Source: Dyella solisilvae (GTDB lineage Bacteria > Pseudomonadota > Gammaproteobacteria > Xanthomonadales > Rhodanobacteraceae). From it: DNA of 64,000 nucleotides. Where the stretch lies: the NCBI RefSeq assembly GCF_003351225.1, contig NZ_QQSY01000008.1:34872-98871 (forward strand). Direction: 5' to 3'. The position numbers were made by a program, and so were the translations under genes. The notes under the pieces were generated by a model. That model did no database searches and was not told the DNA's origin. It saw only the letters and a list, made by a program, of their open reading frames with translations. Position 1 is the stretch's first letter; the number at the start of each line of letters is the position of its first letter. Below are positions 1 to 13,019 of this stretch, piece after piece.

Positions 1-725
1 TCCTGGATGGTGTTGTGGCCGGCGTCGGCCACCACTTGCTGCGCCGGTCGCTGACCAAACGCGGCGATGAGCGCGTCGGTGCGCGCGGCCGGGATCACCT
101 CGTCATGTTCCGCCCGAATCACCAGCACCGGGCTGCTGATCGCGGCGGCATGGCGCCAGGATTCGAAGCGCTCGCGCATCAGCAGGTTCACCGGCGCCCA
201 CGGGTAGTACCCGGCCGCCACGCGCACCAGGCTGTCGAACGGGGTAACCAGCACAAGCCGTTCAACCGGGCGTTGCGCCGCCAACTGCACGGCCACGCCG
301 CTGCCCAGGCTGCGACCTAGCACGGCGACGGCGGTGTGGCTGGGCGCCACCTTGTCGAACAGCGCGATCGCATCACCCACCAGCGCCGCCTCGCTCGGCT
401 TGCCGTCGCTGGCGCCGAAGCCGCGATAGGGCAGCAGGTAGATGGTGCGGTCGGGCAGCCAGCGCGCCAGTTCCTCGCGCGAGTCTTCGATGCGCTCGGC
501 ATTGCCTCCGAAATACAGCAACGCCCTCGGCTTGCCCGGATTCATCACCCAGCCGCGCAGGTGCACGCCATCGCGCACCAGCTCGAAATCCGGCGGCTGC
601 CGCACCAGCCAGCTCGGCTCCGGCTGGTAGACCAACGACCGCTGGCCGAAGTACAGCGAGGCGCAGATGCCGCCGTAGACGAGCACGGCCAGCACCGCGA
701 GCACCACCATCGTCCGTACGAACAT
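1..725 (-). CDS. alpha/beta hydrolase, C-terminus cut by window edge
   Basis: The reading frame runs off the left edge; 241 codons are visible. It begins with a hydrophobic N-terminal segment (about residues 4-25, likely a membrane anchor). An alpha/beta-hydrolase core follows: an oxyanion-hole region YFGGNAE (71-77), a YRGFGASDG turn (100-108), a nucleophile elbow GRSLG with Ser139, a probable catalytic Asp208 in AEHDE and His237 in DAGHN. The whole triad is therefore present and only the last residues should be missing. This resembles the membrane-anchored BEM46/YfhR-like serine hydrolases, whose natural substrates are mostly unknown. The start is the ATG at 725, which gives the standard anchor. 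It is divergent from the RcnB-like gene. Hydrolase fold is secure; substrate is not. Confidence 0.85.
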   Translation of the reverse strand, partial: MFVRTMVVLAVLAVLVYGGICASLYFGQRSLVYQPEPSWLVRQPPDFELVRDGVHLRGWVMNPGKPRALLYFGGNAERIEDSREELARWLPDRTIYLLPYRGFGASDGKPSEAALVGDAIALFDKVAPSHTAVAVLGRSLGSGVAVQLAAQRPVERLVLVTPFDSLVRVAAGYYPWAPVNLLMRERFESWRHAAAISSPVLVIRAEHDEVIPAARTDALIAAFGQRPAQQVVADAGHNTIQ

Positions 726-889
726 GCGCCCTCCCGCCCGTCGGCCTGAACGCCGGTTATGTGCTGCATGAGCCATAGCTGAAAGCTCCCACGCCGGCGC
801 AAGGAAATCCATCTCGCCGTTCAGACGCAGATTTCTACGATGCGATCGCCTGGCCACCGATGCGTGGCCGGCTTACCAAGGAGGAAGCG

Positions 890-1306
890 ATGAAAGCCCT
901 TTCCAGCGTGCTCGTAGCCCTGGCCCTGCTTGCCGGCAGCGGCGCCGCCATGGCCGACTCGTGGGGTGATCACGACCGGGGGCACGACCGCGACGATCAT
1001 CGCGACCGCGACGGCCGTCACGATCGGGATGGCTGGCGCGACGGCGACGGCTGGCGCCATGACCGCGACGGTGGCCACGACCGCCATGCCTATCTGGATC
1101 GCCGCTACTACAGCGACCGCGTCTACTACGACCACCCGCGCTGGGCGCGCGGCTACCGCTACGACGGCCCCATGGCCATCGTGAACGACTACGGCTACTA
1201 CCGACTGGCGCCGCCGCCCTATGGCTATCGCTGGGTGCGCGCCGACAACAACTATCTGCTGGTCTCGATCGGCGACAACGTCATCCTGGACATGGTCATC
1301 CGCTGA
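890..1306 (+). CDS. RcnB-family secreted His/Asp/Arg-rich protein
   Basis: A 138-aa protein. The start at 890 is set by an AAGGAGGA ribosome-binding site just upstream and by a clean signal peptide (cleavage after about residue 22, AMA-DS). An upstream in-frame start would spoil this. Residues 23-63 are a low-complexity stretch of repeated His-Asp-Arg and Asp-Gly-Trp-Arg units. The C-terminal half (YRYDGP, then [10 protein letters not shown] and GDNVILDMV) matches the RcnB family (PF11776), periplasmic proteins named after E. coli RcnB, which affects nickel/cobalt homeostasis. A metal-related periplasmic role is an inference. It is a single-gene unit closed by a strong hairpin terminator. Confidence 0.8.
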   Translation: MKALSSVLVALALLAGSGAAMADSWGDHDRGHDRDDHRDRDGRHDRDGWRDGDGWRHDRDGGHDRHAYLDRRYYSDRVYYDHPRWARGYRYDGPMAIVNDYGYYRLAPPPYGYRWVRADNNYLLVSIGDNVILDMVIR

Positions 1307-1333
1307 TCCACGCAAATCCGGGGGCTTCCAGGG

Positions 1334-1359
1334 GCGGCGCCAACAGGCGCCGCTTTTTT
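1334..1359 (+). terminator. Rho-independent terminator after the RcnB-like gene
   Basis: A perfect 8-bp GC-rich stem (1334-1341 with 1346-1353), loop AACA, followed by six T residues (1354-1359). Confidence 0.9.
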
Positions 1360-1511
1360 GTGACTTCATGCCGCAGTCCGTTGCGTCGCACAACACGACT
1401 GTCGTCAAGCTCTGCCTATACTCGCCCATGACCGCCCGCAAGGGCGGCCGCCGTGTCGGGGTGCCGGTGGCGGGTCCCGACGATGTGGTTTCCACCCATG
1501 GGGAGGCTCCG

Positions 1512-3560
<2,049 letters not shown>

Positions 3561-3990
3561 CCGCGACGCGCCCGGTCGCCGATCGGTGATCGGGCGAACC
3601 CGCCCGGCACGTTCGCCCCCTCTCCCCTCCGGGGAGAGGGTTGGGGCATTGCCACCTTTACGGTGGAGAGGGGCCAATCTTGCGACTGGCCATCTTCGAA
3701 GCGAGCTTTGTAGCAACCTTTTCGCGAGCACCCACCCCTCGCCTCAGTCCTCTCCCCAAAGGGGAGAGGAAGCTAAAGCGCGCGCTTACACACTCACCGC
3801 ACACCCGCTGCAAAGCGCCCTCGCCTTCCATCTCCACGAGCTGATGACAGCATCAACGTGACTCTCTGGTCGCGCGCGTTGCCGCATGTCCAGCCGAGGC
3901 GCCAAGCCCACCTCCACCCACGTCACATGTCGCGCCTCCGCTCCGCGCGTAAGATGGGCAGCCAAGCCCCCGGTCCACCGATCGAGCCGC
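3561..3990. repeat. intergenic region with two palindromic repeats
   Basis: No gene is visible in these 430 bases. Two short palindromes of the same type occur. One is at 3618-3640 (10-bp arms CCCTCTCCCC/GGGGAGAGGG, loop TCC). The other is at 3749-3769 (9-bp arms CCTCTCCCC/GGGGAGAGG, loop AAA). Similar pyrimidine/purine palindromes are common as intergenic repeats in Xanthomonadales (general knowledge, not checked here). They could also end hppA transcription, although neither is followed by a T run. Confidence 0.6.
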
Positions 3991-4827
3991 ATGAAAGACC
4001 ACACGATTCGTCCCGAACTGCGCGAATGGATCCTCGCCACCGCCCGCTCCGGTTACGGCCCGGGCGACCTGCTTCGATTGATGCGCGATGCCGGCTACGG
4101 CGGCGAACAGAGCAAGCAGATCCTCGCCCGCGTGCTGAACATGCCGACGGCGGCCTTCGCGGCGGCGGTCAAGCAGTCGGCCCAGACCTGCCGCACTCGC
4201 CACCCCGCCGCGCCACAGCAGGTGGTGGACGGCCATACCGTACGCGTCAGCCTCGCCACCGAGGCGCCGGTGATCCGCCTGCTCGAGGGGTTGCTCACGC
4301 CGGAGGAATGCGATGCGCTGATCGGCGAGGCGCAACCCCGCCTGCAGCGCTCGCTCACCGTGGATGTCGACGGCCAGCACCAGACCGACCAGCGCCGCAC
4401 CAGCCTGGGCATGTTCTTCACGATCGGCGAGACGCCGCTGGTGCAGCGCATCGAGCAGCGGATCTCCCGTCTGCTGGACATCCCGGTCACCCATGGCGAG
4501 GGCCTGCAGATCCTGCATTACCTGCCGGGACAGGAATACGAGCCGCATTTCGACTGGTTCGACCCTACCCAGCCCGGTTTTGGCGCCGTCACCGCGCGTG
4601 GCGGGCAGCGCATCGCCAGCGTGGTGATGTACCTCAATACCCCCGAGGAAGGTGGCGGCACCGGCTTCCCGGCCATCGGACTGACCGTCACCGCCATGCG
4701 TGGTTCAGCCGTCTATTTCGCCTACGACAGCGGCGACCAGGCCTCGTTGCACGCCGGCCTGCCCGTGCTCAAGGGCGAAAAATGGATTGCCACCAAGTGG
4801 TTGCGCGAACGGCCCTATCAGACCTGA
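3991..4827 (+). CDS. prolyl 4-hydroxylase-like 2-oxoglutarate/Fe(II) oxygenase
   Basis: A 278-aa protein. The C-terminal half (about 165-272) is a 2OG-Fe(II) double-stranded beta-helix domain with the facial triad His186-x-Asp188 (EPHFDWF) and His254, plus Lys264 (KGEKW) to bind the 2-oxoglutarate carboxylate. All catalytic residues are present. The N-terminal 60 residues resemble no domain I recognise. The MYLNTPEEGGGTGFP stretch is typical of bacterial prolyl 4-hydroxylase homologues. The start at 3991 was chosen because the upstream extension of the frame is low-complexity and would enter the repeat region. The physiological substrate is unknown; proline hydroxylation of a protein is the default inference. 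Confidence 0.88.
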   Translation: MKDHTIRPELREWILATARSGYGPGDLLRLMRDAGYGGEQSKQILARVLNMPTAAFAAAVKQSAQTCRTRHPAAPQQVVDGHTVRVSLATEAPVIRLLEGLLTPEECDALIGEAQPRLQRSLTVDVDGQHQTDQRRTSLGMFFTIGETPLVQRIEQRISRLLDIPVTHGEGLQILHYLPGQEYEPHFDWFDPTQPGFGAVTARGGQRIASVVMYLNTPEEGGGTGFPAIGLTVTAMRGSAVYFAYDSGDQASLHAGLPVLKGEKWIATKWLRERPYQT

Positions 4828-4956
4828 GCACCCCGCCAGTCCCCCACCAAGACTGAACTGCGGCCCCGGGGTGGGCCGGACGCTGCTGCGATGCACCAGC
4901 GTTTTGCCGTATCCTTGCGGGTCTTTGTTCTTGCCTACGCTCTCAAGGAAAGCCCC

Positions 4957-5496
4957 ATGGGTCTGCATCTCGTTAAAGCCGGCCGCAAGGTTCCGGACGA
5001 AATCAACGTCATCATCGAAATCCCCAAGGACGCCGAGCCCGTCAAGTACGAGGTGGAGAAGGAAAGCGGCGCGATCTTCGTCGACCGCATCCTGTCCACC
5101 CCGATGCGCTACCCGTGCAACTACGGCTATGTGCCGGGCACGCTGGGCGGCGATGGCGATCCGCTGGACGCGCTGGTGATCCTGCCGCTGCCGCTGGTGC
5201 CGGGCTCGGTGATCCGTTGCCATCCGGTCGGCATGCTGAAGATGACCGACGAAGCCGGCAGCGACGAGAAGCTGGTGGTGGTGCCGGTGGAGAAGATCTT
5301 CGCCGGCTACGCGCACATCAAGGACATCAAGCAGGTGTCCGGCCACTGGCTGGAGCGCATCGGCCACTTCTTCGAGCACTACAAGGATCTCGAGAAGGGC
5401 AAGTGGGTGAAGGTGGAAGGCTGGGTCGGCGCCGACGAGGCGAAGGCCGAGATCCTCGGCGGCATCGAGCGTTACGAGGCCGACCAGAAGGCCTGA
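4957..5496 (+). CDS. ppa: soluble inorganic pyrophosphatase
   Basis: A 179-aa cytoplasmic family I pyrophosphatase that hydrolyses PPi to two phosphates, pulling biosynthetic reactions forward. The metal-binding signature DGDPLDALV (66-74) carries the three conserved aspartates. Other typical segments are [12 protein letters not shown] near the N-terminus and NYGYVP at 55-60. Length matches the bacterial family (about 175 aa). The start at 4957 has AAGGAA 6 nt upstream and opens with the usual MGL..V..G sequence. The gene stands alone, ended by a strong terminator shared with the convergent small membrane protein gene. Confidence 0.97.
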   Translation: MGLHLVKAGRKVPDEINVIIEIPKDAEPVKYEVEKESGAIFVDRILSTPMRYPCNYGYVPGTLGGDGDPLDALVILPLPLVPGSVIRCHPVGMLKMTDEAGSDEKLVVVPVEKIFAGYAHIKDIKQVSGHWLERIGHFFEHYKDLEKGKWVKVEGWVGADEAKAEILGGIERYEADQKA

Positions 5497-5510
5497 TCGA
5501 CTCCGATCCG

Positions 5511-5545
5511 GGCGCGTCGCTCCCAGCGGGCGACGCGCCTTTTTT
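5511..5545. terminator. terminator downstream of ppa
   Basis: A 10-bp stem (5511-5520 with 5530-5539) followed by T6 on the + strand. Its right edge touches the stop codon of the convergent gene at 5544-5720. Confidence 0.92.
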
Positions 5546-5720
5546 ATGCCTGGCTTTCCACTACCGGCGGCGCATGCGCGCCAGCCATCGACTGGTACGT
5601 ATCGGACGCGGTGTACCACCACATCAGCGCGCACACCATCAGCACCAGGATGGACAGCGCGATCAGCACGACACGCAGGATCACATGGCCCTCGCGGGCC
5701 GCATGGCTCGACACCGGCAT
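5544..5720 (-). CDS. small single-pass membrane protein, unknown function
   Basis: A 58-aa protein with one strong transmembrane helix (about residues 15-36, a Val/Ile/Leu-rich run ending MVCALMWWY). It has a short N-terminal tail and a hydrophilic C-terminal tail. The start at 5720 is preceded by GGGAGAGG at a good distance on the minus strand; the longer frame starting at 5792 lacks such a site and adds an unconvincing leader. I do not recognise the family. It is convergent with ppa. It could be a small envelope or stress protein, but nothing in the sequence says so. Confidence 0.55.
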   Translation of the reverse strand: MPVSSHAAREGHVILRVVLIALSILVLMVCALMWWYTASDTYQSMAGAHAPPVVESQA

Positions 5721-6091
5721 GATGCCTCTCCCGTTGACGACAGATGCCTTCCATAACGCGGCAGGCGCCGAGTGGCTGACTCGGTGCTTCACCGGCCCGC
5801 CAAGGTCGCCCGCTCGTCAGGCTGCATCGCAAAATCCTCCGCAAGCGCCGTTTCCGTCATGGCGCTGCGCCAAGCGAACGTAAGCGTGGGTGCGCGAAAC
5901 GCAGGTGAAAAAAGCCATCGCAGGCACGTCCCCCGCCATGGTCGCTGGATCATGTATTGGACTGGCAGTGCGCTGAGTGGGCGGCTGCCGAGCGACGTGG
6001 TGACTAGCTGGCGGGACTTTCGCGCACTGAGTGCGCTGTTACAGGTGAGTCATGGCGTTCCGGCGAGAGATTCGCCGGAACGCCCGGTGGA
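5721..6091. other. intergenic region with hairpins downstream of thiC
   Basis: I see no convincing gene in these 371 bases. A short palindrome lies at 6022-6036 (GCGCACT/AGTGCGC). A 13-bp stem hairpin lies at 6054-6084 (5-nt loop), next to the thiC stop codon. The latter is a plausible end structure for the leftward thiC transcript, but no T run follows it on that strand. Confidence 0.5.
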
Positions 6092-8196
<2,105 letters not shown>

Positions 8197-8270
8197 AGGG
8201 CGTCTATTTGACCACGAAGCGGGGAGACTCGCGAGTATGGCCGCCGAGGGCGGCCCAGGACGGGCGCGGA

Positions 8271-8921
8271 TCAGCGCGGCAGGTAGGCGCGCAGGAACAT
8301 GTCCACGCCGTCGCGGGCGGTCTGCTCCAGCTCCGCGGTATAGGACTGGGCGCACTCCTCGCAGCCGAACATGCGGCGCAGGAGCATCTCGCCCTTGATC
8401 AGGGAAATGAACTGTCCCGCGGCGCGCGAGACGTTGGCGATGTCCAGCTTGCCCTCGTCAACCGCCTGTTGCAGCAGGCGTTTCATAAGCGCATTGCCAC
8501 GCTCGGGACCCTCCTCCCACAGCAGCTTGCCGTACCGGGGGTTGCCCTGGCGGCAGTCGCTGAGGATGGCGCGGAAGGTACCGACGTTCTGTACGTCGCA
8601 GTCCAGGCGTACATGGTGCAGGGCGATGCGTTCCAGCGTCACGCGGATGTCTTCGCCGGCGACATACTGGTACGTATCTTCCGGCAGCAGGTCCTGGATG
8701 CGCGCGCGGATGACTTCGCGGAACAGGTTGTCCTTGTCACCGAAGTGGCTGTAGACGGTGAGCTTGGACACGCCCGCCTCGGCCGCGACGGCGTCCATGC
8801 TGGTGCCCGCGAAGGCATTGCGGATGAACAGGGCCTTGGCGGCCTCCAGGATCGCCGCACGCTTTTCCATGTCCTTGGGACGGCCGGGCCCCTGCGGCTT
8901 GGTCTGCGGGATCGAGCTCAT
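8271..8921 (-). CDS. TetR/AcrR-family transcriptional regulator
   Basis: A 216-aa regulator. The N-terminal helix-turn-helix (about residues 22-68) shows the canonical TetR pattern: ILEAAKALF, AGTSMDAVAAEAGVSK and LTVYSHFGDKDNLF. The C-terminal ligand domain, with ILSDCRQGNPRYG and FISLIKGEMLLRR, resembles the AefR-like TetR C-terminal type. The start at 8921 has GAAGGTG a few bases upstream; the open frame continuing to 9458 crosses the promoter and is not coding. It is divergent from a small gene at 9027, with a palindromic AT-rich spacer between them that is a likely operator for autoregulation. The inducer is unknown. Confidence 0.93.
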   Translation of the reverse strand: MSSIPQTKPQGPGRPKDMEKRAAILEAAKALFIRNAFAGTSMDAVAAEAGVSKLTVYSHFGDKDNLFREVIRARIQDLLPEDTYQYVAGEDIRVTLERIALHHVRLDCDVQNVGTFRAILSDCRQGNPRYGKLLWEEGPERGNALMKRLLQQAVDEGKLDIANVSRAAGQFISLIKGEMLLRRMFGCEECAQSYTAELEQTARDGVDMFLRAYLPR

Positions 8922-8959
8922 GGCAACACCTTCAAGAATGGCTTTTGGCTTCACAAACG

Positions 8960-8997
8960 AATAACACGCGTTTAGTATACGCGACGGTTTAGTTATT
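8960..8997. promoter_or_regulatory. probable operator/promoter between tetR-like gene and 9027 gene
   Basis: An AT-rich island in GC-rich DNA with two nested dyads: CGCGT/ACGCG (8967-8971 and 8979-8983) and AATAAC/GTTATT (8960-8965 and 8992-8997). A TAGTAT -10-like hexamer lies at 8973-8978. The arrangement fits a TetR-type operator overlapping divergent promoters. Confidence 0.55.
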
Positions 8998-9026
8998 TTC
9001 CATGGCCACGATACACGGCTTCCCCC

Positions 9027-9362
9027 ATGTCCACCACTATCGCAGAACTCAACCTCAGTCCGGCCTACCGCCTCGCCCAGCGCGCCGTCGCCTCCTGGCT
9101 CGAGCGAGCCGATGCAGACGCCCGCCAGCAGGCCTTCGCCACCCGCGCGGCCCTGTCTGGCCTGGACGCGACCGAGCGCGGCCGCCTGGCGCGCTGGCTG
9201 GCGTGGCTGGCGGTTGCGGCGATGAGCCGCGGCGCCGCCTCGCCGGGGGAACGCATCCGTCGTCTTGACGCATCCTTGCATCAGGCGATGCAAGATGCAT
9301 TCGCGCGCCTGCCAGCCGGCATGCTCGCCATTTCTCCGCGAGTCCAGCGCCGTAGCGCTTGA
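9027..9362 (+). CDS. hypothetical 111-aa protein
   Basis: A helical, Ala/Arg-rich protein with no signal peptide. One weakly hydrophobic segment (about 53-66, RWLAWLAVAAM) is present. No family recognised. It begins 105 bases from the divergent TetR regulator start, so the two may share the palindromic control region and this gene could be a target of that regulator (inference). A rightward overlapping frame starting at 9002 is less likely. A 12-bp perfect palindrome (9364-9375) lies just after the stop codon. Confidence 0.5.
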   Translation: MSTTIAELNLSPAYRLAQRAVASWLERADADARQQAFATRAALSGLDATERGRLARWLAWLAVAAMSRGAASPGERIRRLDASLHQAMQDAFARLPAGMLAISPRVQRRSA

Positions 9363-9525
9363 GTGTCCGCGGACAGCGCGCCACGCATGACTTCCGTCAA
9401 CCAAGCGCGATGACTTCCGGCACTTCGTGGTATCTCGACCAGGCCGCAGGCTTTGCACATTGTCGGAAACTGGCTAAGCGCTTATCCTTTTTAGCCTTTT
9501 TTCGATCCGAACAGGACGCAGCAAG

Positions 9526-10185
9526 ATGGCGATGAACTTCGAACAGGCGCGACTCAACATGGTGGAGAACCAGGTGCGCCCCTGGGAGGTGCTGGATGCG
9601 CGCGTACTTGATGTGCTCGGCAGCGTGCGCCGCGAGGACTTCGTTGCCACAGAACATCGCAAGCTGGCCTTCGCCGACCTGTGCCTGCCGCTCGGCCATG
9701 GCGAGGTGATGATGAAGCCGGTGGTCGAGGGCCGCGTGCTGCAGGCGCTGGAACTCACCCCGACCGACCAGGTGCTGGAGATCGGCACGGGCTCGGGCTT
9801 CCTCACCGCTTGCCTGGCCAGGCTGTCTGCCGGCGTCACCAGCGTGGACATCCACGCCGATTTCATTGCGACGGCGGGCGAGCGCCTGGCCAAGGCCGGC
9901 ATCGCCAACGTCAAGCTGGAGACCGGCGAAGCGGTGGCCGGCTGGCAGCCGAACGGCCTGTTCGACGCGATCGTGGTGTCCGGCGCGGTCTACCAGATCC
10001 CGCAACGCTTCCTTTCCTGGCTCAAGCCGGGTGGCCGCCTGCTGGTGGTCCGCGGCGAGTCACCGGTGCAGCAGGTGCTGCTGCTGACCCACGAGGGTAA
10101 CGGCCGTTTCCGCGAAGAGGCGCTGTTCGAAACCGACCTGCCGTACCTCCAGCACGCCGAACCGCCGCGTCGCTTCGTTTTCTGA
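9526..10185 (+). CDS. protein-L-isoaspartate O-methyltransferase family protein
   Basis: A 219-aa SAM-dependent methyltransferase of the PCMT type, which repairs isoaspartyl residues in aged proteins. Motif I of the SAM site reads VLEIGTGSGFL (about 84-94). The N-terminal part has MVENQVRPWEV, and GEVMMKP precedes motif I, as in proteobacterial homologues. Position directly upstream of tolC with 27 bases between them suggests co-transcription; this pairing is recurrent in Xanthomonadaceae. A start three codons in (MNFE) is possible. Whether this divergent PCMT branch really has repair activity is uncertain. Confidence 0.85.
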   Translation: MAMNFEQARLNMVENQVRPWEVLDARVLDVLGSVRREDFVATEHRKLAFADLCLPLGHGEVMMKPVVEGRVLQALELTPTDQVLEIGTGSGFLTACLARLSAGVTSVDIHADFIATAGERLAKAGIANVKLETGEAVAGWQPNGLFDAIVVSGAVYQIPQRFLSWLKPGGRLLVVRGESPVQQVLLLTHEGNGRFREEALFETDLPYLQHAEPPRRFVF

Positions 10186-10212
10186 CCCCATTCCCCAAAC
10201 AAGAGGCAACCC

Positions 10213-11541
10213 ATGCGCTTGAAGCTTCTGACCCTCGCCCTGGCCTTGTCGGCGCTACCGCTGGCCGGCCACAGCGAGGACTTGCTGGATGCATACCGAG
10301 AAGCCCGCGCCAATGATCCGGTGCTGTCGCAGGCGCAAGCCACCCGACTGGCCACCGGGGAAGGCGTCACCCAGGCGCGTGCGGTGATGCTGCCGCAGCT
10401 CAACGGCAGCTTCGGCGTGACGCAGCAGTCCACCGGCGCCAACCTTGCCAACGGCACCATTCAGGGTCAGGGGCATTCGCGTACGCGTTCGCTGTCCGCC
10501 ACCCTGGATCAGTCCATCGTTGACCTGAGCCAGTGGGCCAACCTGTCGGCCGCCCGTTCGCAGGCGTCGTCGCAGGACGCCACCTACGATGCGGCGCTGC
10601 AGGCGCTGTACGTACGCGTCACCACGGCCTATTTCGGCGTACTCACCAGCCAGGACGCGCTCGTGTTCTCCAAGGCCAACGAGGATGCCTTCAAGGAGGC
10701 CTATGACCAAGCCGACCAGCGCTTCAAGGTGGGCCTCTCGGCGGTGACCGACGTCTATCAGGCGAAGTCCTACTACGAGCTGGCCAAGGCGCAGACCATC
10801 GCCGCGCAGAACACGCTCAACGACGCCAAGGAAGCGCTCACCCAGATCACCGGCAAGCCGGTGACCGATCTGAAGAAGCTGCGCGAGGACCTGCCGCTGA
10901 CGCCGCCGAACCCGGCCGATCCGGACGCCTGGGTGCAGTCCGCGCTCAAGACCAACGCCACCATCCAGGCCAACCAGTACAACGTGGAAGCGGCCGAGCA
11001 CAGCATCGATTCGGCACGCGCCGGCCACCTGCCGACGCTCAGCGCCTCGGTGTCGCGCGGCAAGGACACCACCTGGCTGGAACAGGGCAGCGCCGATGTG
11101 CGCGGCAACGGCGCCTACGGCACCACGATCGGCCTGCAGGTGAACATTCCGATCTTCTCGGGCGGCGCCACCCAGTCGAGGGTGCGCCAGTCGATCTACC
11201 AGCGCGACGAGGCCCAGGATTCGCTGGAATCCACCCGCCGCCAGGTCGTGCGCGACACTCTCAACTTCTACCGCTCGGTGCTCTCGGGCATCAGCCAGGT
11301 GGAAGCGAACAAGGCCTCGGTGGAATCGGGCCAGAAGGCGCTGGAAGCCACCCGCGCCGGCTTCGACGTGGGCACCCAGACCATGCTGAACGTGCTCAAC
11401 GCGATTCAGACCCTGACCCAGGCCGAGAGCAGCTACTCGCAGTCGCGCCACGCGTTGGTGCTGGACGAGCTGGAGCTCAAGCAGTCGGCAGGTTCGATTG
11501 ACCTGAAGGACATGGAGATGGTCAACGCGATGCTGCAGTAA
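10213..11541 (+). CDS. tolC: TolC-family outer-membrane efflux/type I secretion channel
   Basis: A 442-aa outer-membrane factor. It has a signal peptide (about residues 1-21) followed by two repeats of the OEP fold. Typical elements are EDLLDAYREARANDP at the mature N-terminus and, in the second half, GLQVNIPIFSGG and YRSVLSGISQVEANKASVESGQKALEATR-type helices. Length is normal for TolC. It forms the trimeric exit duct for RND, ABC and MFS exporters, none of which is encoded nearby. A ribosome-binding site AAGAGG precedes the ATG. A hairpin terminator follows. Confidence 0.93.
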   Translation: MRLKLLTLALALSALPLAGHSEDLLDAYREARANDPVLSQAQATRLATGEGVTQARAVMLPQLNGSFGVTQQSTGANLANGTIQGQGHSRTRSLSATLDQSIVDLSQWANLSAARSQASSQDATYDAALQALYVRVTTAYFGVLTSQDALVFSKANEDAFKEAYDQADQRFKVGLSAVTDVYQAKSYYELAKAQTIAAQNTLNDAKEALTQITGKPVTDLKKLREDLPLTPPNPADPDAWVQSALKTNATIQANQYNVEAAEHSIDSARAGHLPTLSASVSRGKDTTWLEQGSADVRGNGAYGTTIGLQVNIPIFSGGATQSRVRQSIYQRDEAQDSLESTRRQVVRDTLNFYRSVLSGISQVEANKASVESGQKALEATRAGFDVGTQTMLNVLNAIQTLTQAESSYSQSRHALVLDELELKQSAGSIDLKDMEMVNAMLQ

Positions 11542-11571
11542 GCCGCCGCGCCGCCAACCATGCACAGACGC

Positions 11572-11596
11572 AAAGGCCGGGCTTGTCCCGGCCTTT
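11572..11596. terminator. bidirectional hairpin between tolC and waaA
   Basis: A 10-bp stem AAAGGCCGGG/CCCGGCCTTT (11572-11581, 11587-11596) lies between the convergent genes tolC and waaA. Confidence 0.8.
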
Positions 11597-11623
11597 GTCG
11601 TCATGGCGCCGACGAATGGACGT

Positions 11624-12889
11624 CTATTCCTGCAGCAGCGCGTCGATCATGCCCATCACGCGCTGGACCGCGCCGCGCTCGCTGTCGAACACGATGCGCG
11701 CGGCGGCGCCCATGTGCTCGCACATGGGCTGGTCGCGCAGCAACTGCGAGACCACCGGCGCCAGCTCCTCGGCGGTGTGCACGCGAACGGCGCCGCCCTC
11801 CTGGATCAGGGTGAGGGTGATTTCCTCGAAATTGAATGTATGCGGCCCCACCAGCACCGGCGTGGACAGGGCCGCCGGCTCCAGCACGTTGTGCCCGCCG
11901 ATCGGCACCAGGCTGCCGCCGACGAAGGCCAGGTCAGAGGCGGCGTAGAACGGCATCAGCTCGCCCATGGCGTCGATCACGAACACCTTGTGCACTGCCG
12001 ACGGAACCCGGTCGCCGCTGCGCGTGCCGACCGTGAAGCCCAGGCTGCGCGCGGAGTTCTCCACCAGCTTGAAGCGCTCCGGATGGCGGGGGGCGATCAG
12101 CAGCAGCGCGTCCGGCCAGCGCTTGAGCACCTCCAGGTGCGCTTCGAGCACAGGCAGTTCCTCGCCCTCGTGCGTGCTGCCGGCGATCCACACCGGTCGC
12201 AACGGCCCCCACTGCCGGCGCAGCTCCTCACCCTTGAGCTCGGCGTCGTACGGCACCGGCATATCGAACTTGAGGTTGCCGGTGACGACGATCTTCTCTG
12301 CGCTCGCGCCCAGCACCCGATAGCGCGCCGCATCGGTGCGCGACTGCGCCGCGATCTGCCGCACGCAGCCCAGCGCGCGCGCCACCAGCTTGCCCATCGG
12401 CTTGTAGCCGCGCAGCGAGCGCTCGGAGAGGCGCGCGTTGACGATCATCAGCGGAATGCCGCGCTTGCGGCATGCGAAGTACAGGTTCAGCCAGATCTCG
12501 GTCTCGACGATCACCGCCAGCCGCGGCCGCACGAGTCGCAGGAAGCGCCTCACCGCAAACGGCAGGTCGTACGGCAGGTAGACGTGGAAAACGCTGTCAC
12601 CGAACAACTGGCGCACGCGCTCGGATCCCGTGGGCGTCACCGTGGTGACCACCATCGGCGCATTGGGGTAGTCGCGTTGCAGCGCCTTGATCAGCGGCTC
12701 GGCCGCATTGACCTCCCCCACCGACACCGCATGCACCCACAGGCTGCCGCTGAACCCGGGCGGGGTAAAGAAGCCAAAGCGCTCGCGCCAGCGCTTGCGG
12801 TAGTCGCGAAAGCGCACGCCACGCGCAAACAGCCGCAGCAGGAACAGCGGCGTCACCAGGTACACGACGAGGGTATAGAGGAAGCGCAA
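11624..12889 (-). CDS. waaA: 3-deoxy-D-manno-octulosonic acid transferase
   Basis: A 421-aa Kdo transferase (KdtA) that adds Kdo to lipid IVA at the inner membrane. It has an N-terminal membrane-associated helix (about 5-20), then the GT30 N-terminal domain with SLWVHAVSVGEVNAAEPL, TTVTPTGSERV and ETEIWLN. The C-terminal domain has WIAGSTHEGEE, FVGGSLVPIGGHNVLEPAA and APRHPERF. All are family hallmarks. The only reasonable start is TTG at 12889, behind an AAGGG; there is no in-frame ATG before conserved sequence begins. It is divergent from lpxL, whose product acts on the Kdo-lipid IVA made here. Confidence 0.97.
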   Translation of the reverse strand: MRFLYTLVVYLVTPLFLLRLFARGVRFRDYRKRWRERFGFFTPPGFSGSLWVHAVSVGEVNAAEPLIKALQRDYPNAPMVVTTVTPTGSERVRQLFGDSVFHVYLPYDLPFAVRRFLRLVRPRLAVIVETEIWLNLYFACRKRGIPLMIVNARLSERSLRGYKPMGKLVARALGCVRQIAAQSRTDAARYRVLGASAEKIVVTGNLKFDMPVPYDAELKGEELRRQWGPLRPVWIAGSTHEGEELPVLEAHLEVLKRWPDALLLIAPRHPERFKLVENSARSLGFTVGTRSGDRVPSAVHKVFVIDAMGELMPFYAASDLAFVGGSLVPIGGHNVLEPAALSTPVLVGPHTFNFEEITLTLIQEGGAVRVHTAEELAPVVSQLLRDQPMCEHMGAAARIVFDSERGAVQRVMGMIDALLQE

Positions 12890-13019
12890 CGGCAGGCCCT
12901 TGGTTATGGTGCGTCAGTATATCGGCTCGCGCCCGAGCACCCGGGGCATGGTCCCGGTGCGGCAACGCGGCTCGCGGCGCGGCTCGCCTCGGTTTGGCTT
13001 GTTCCTTACAATGCGCGCA

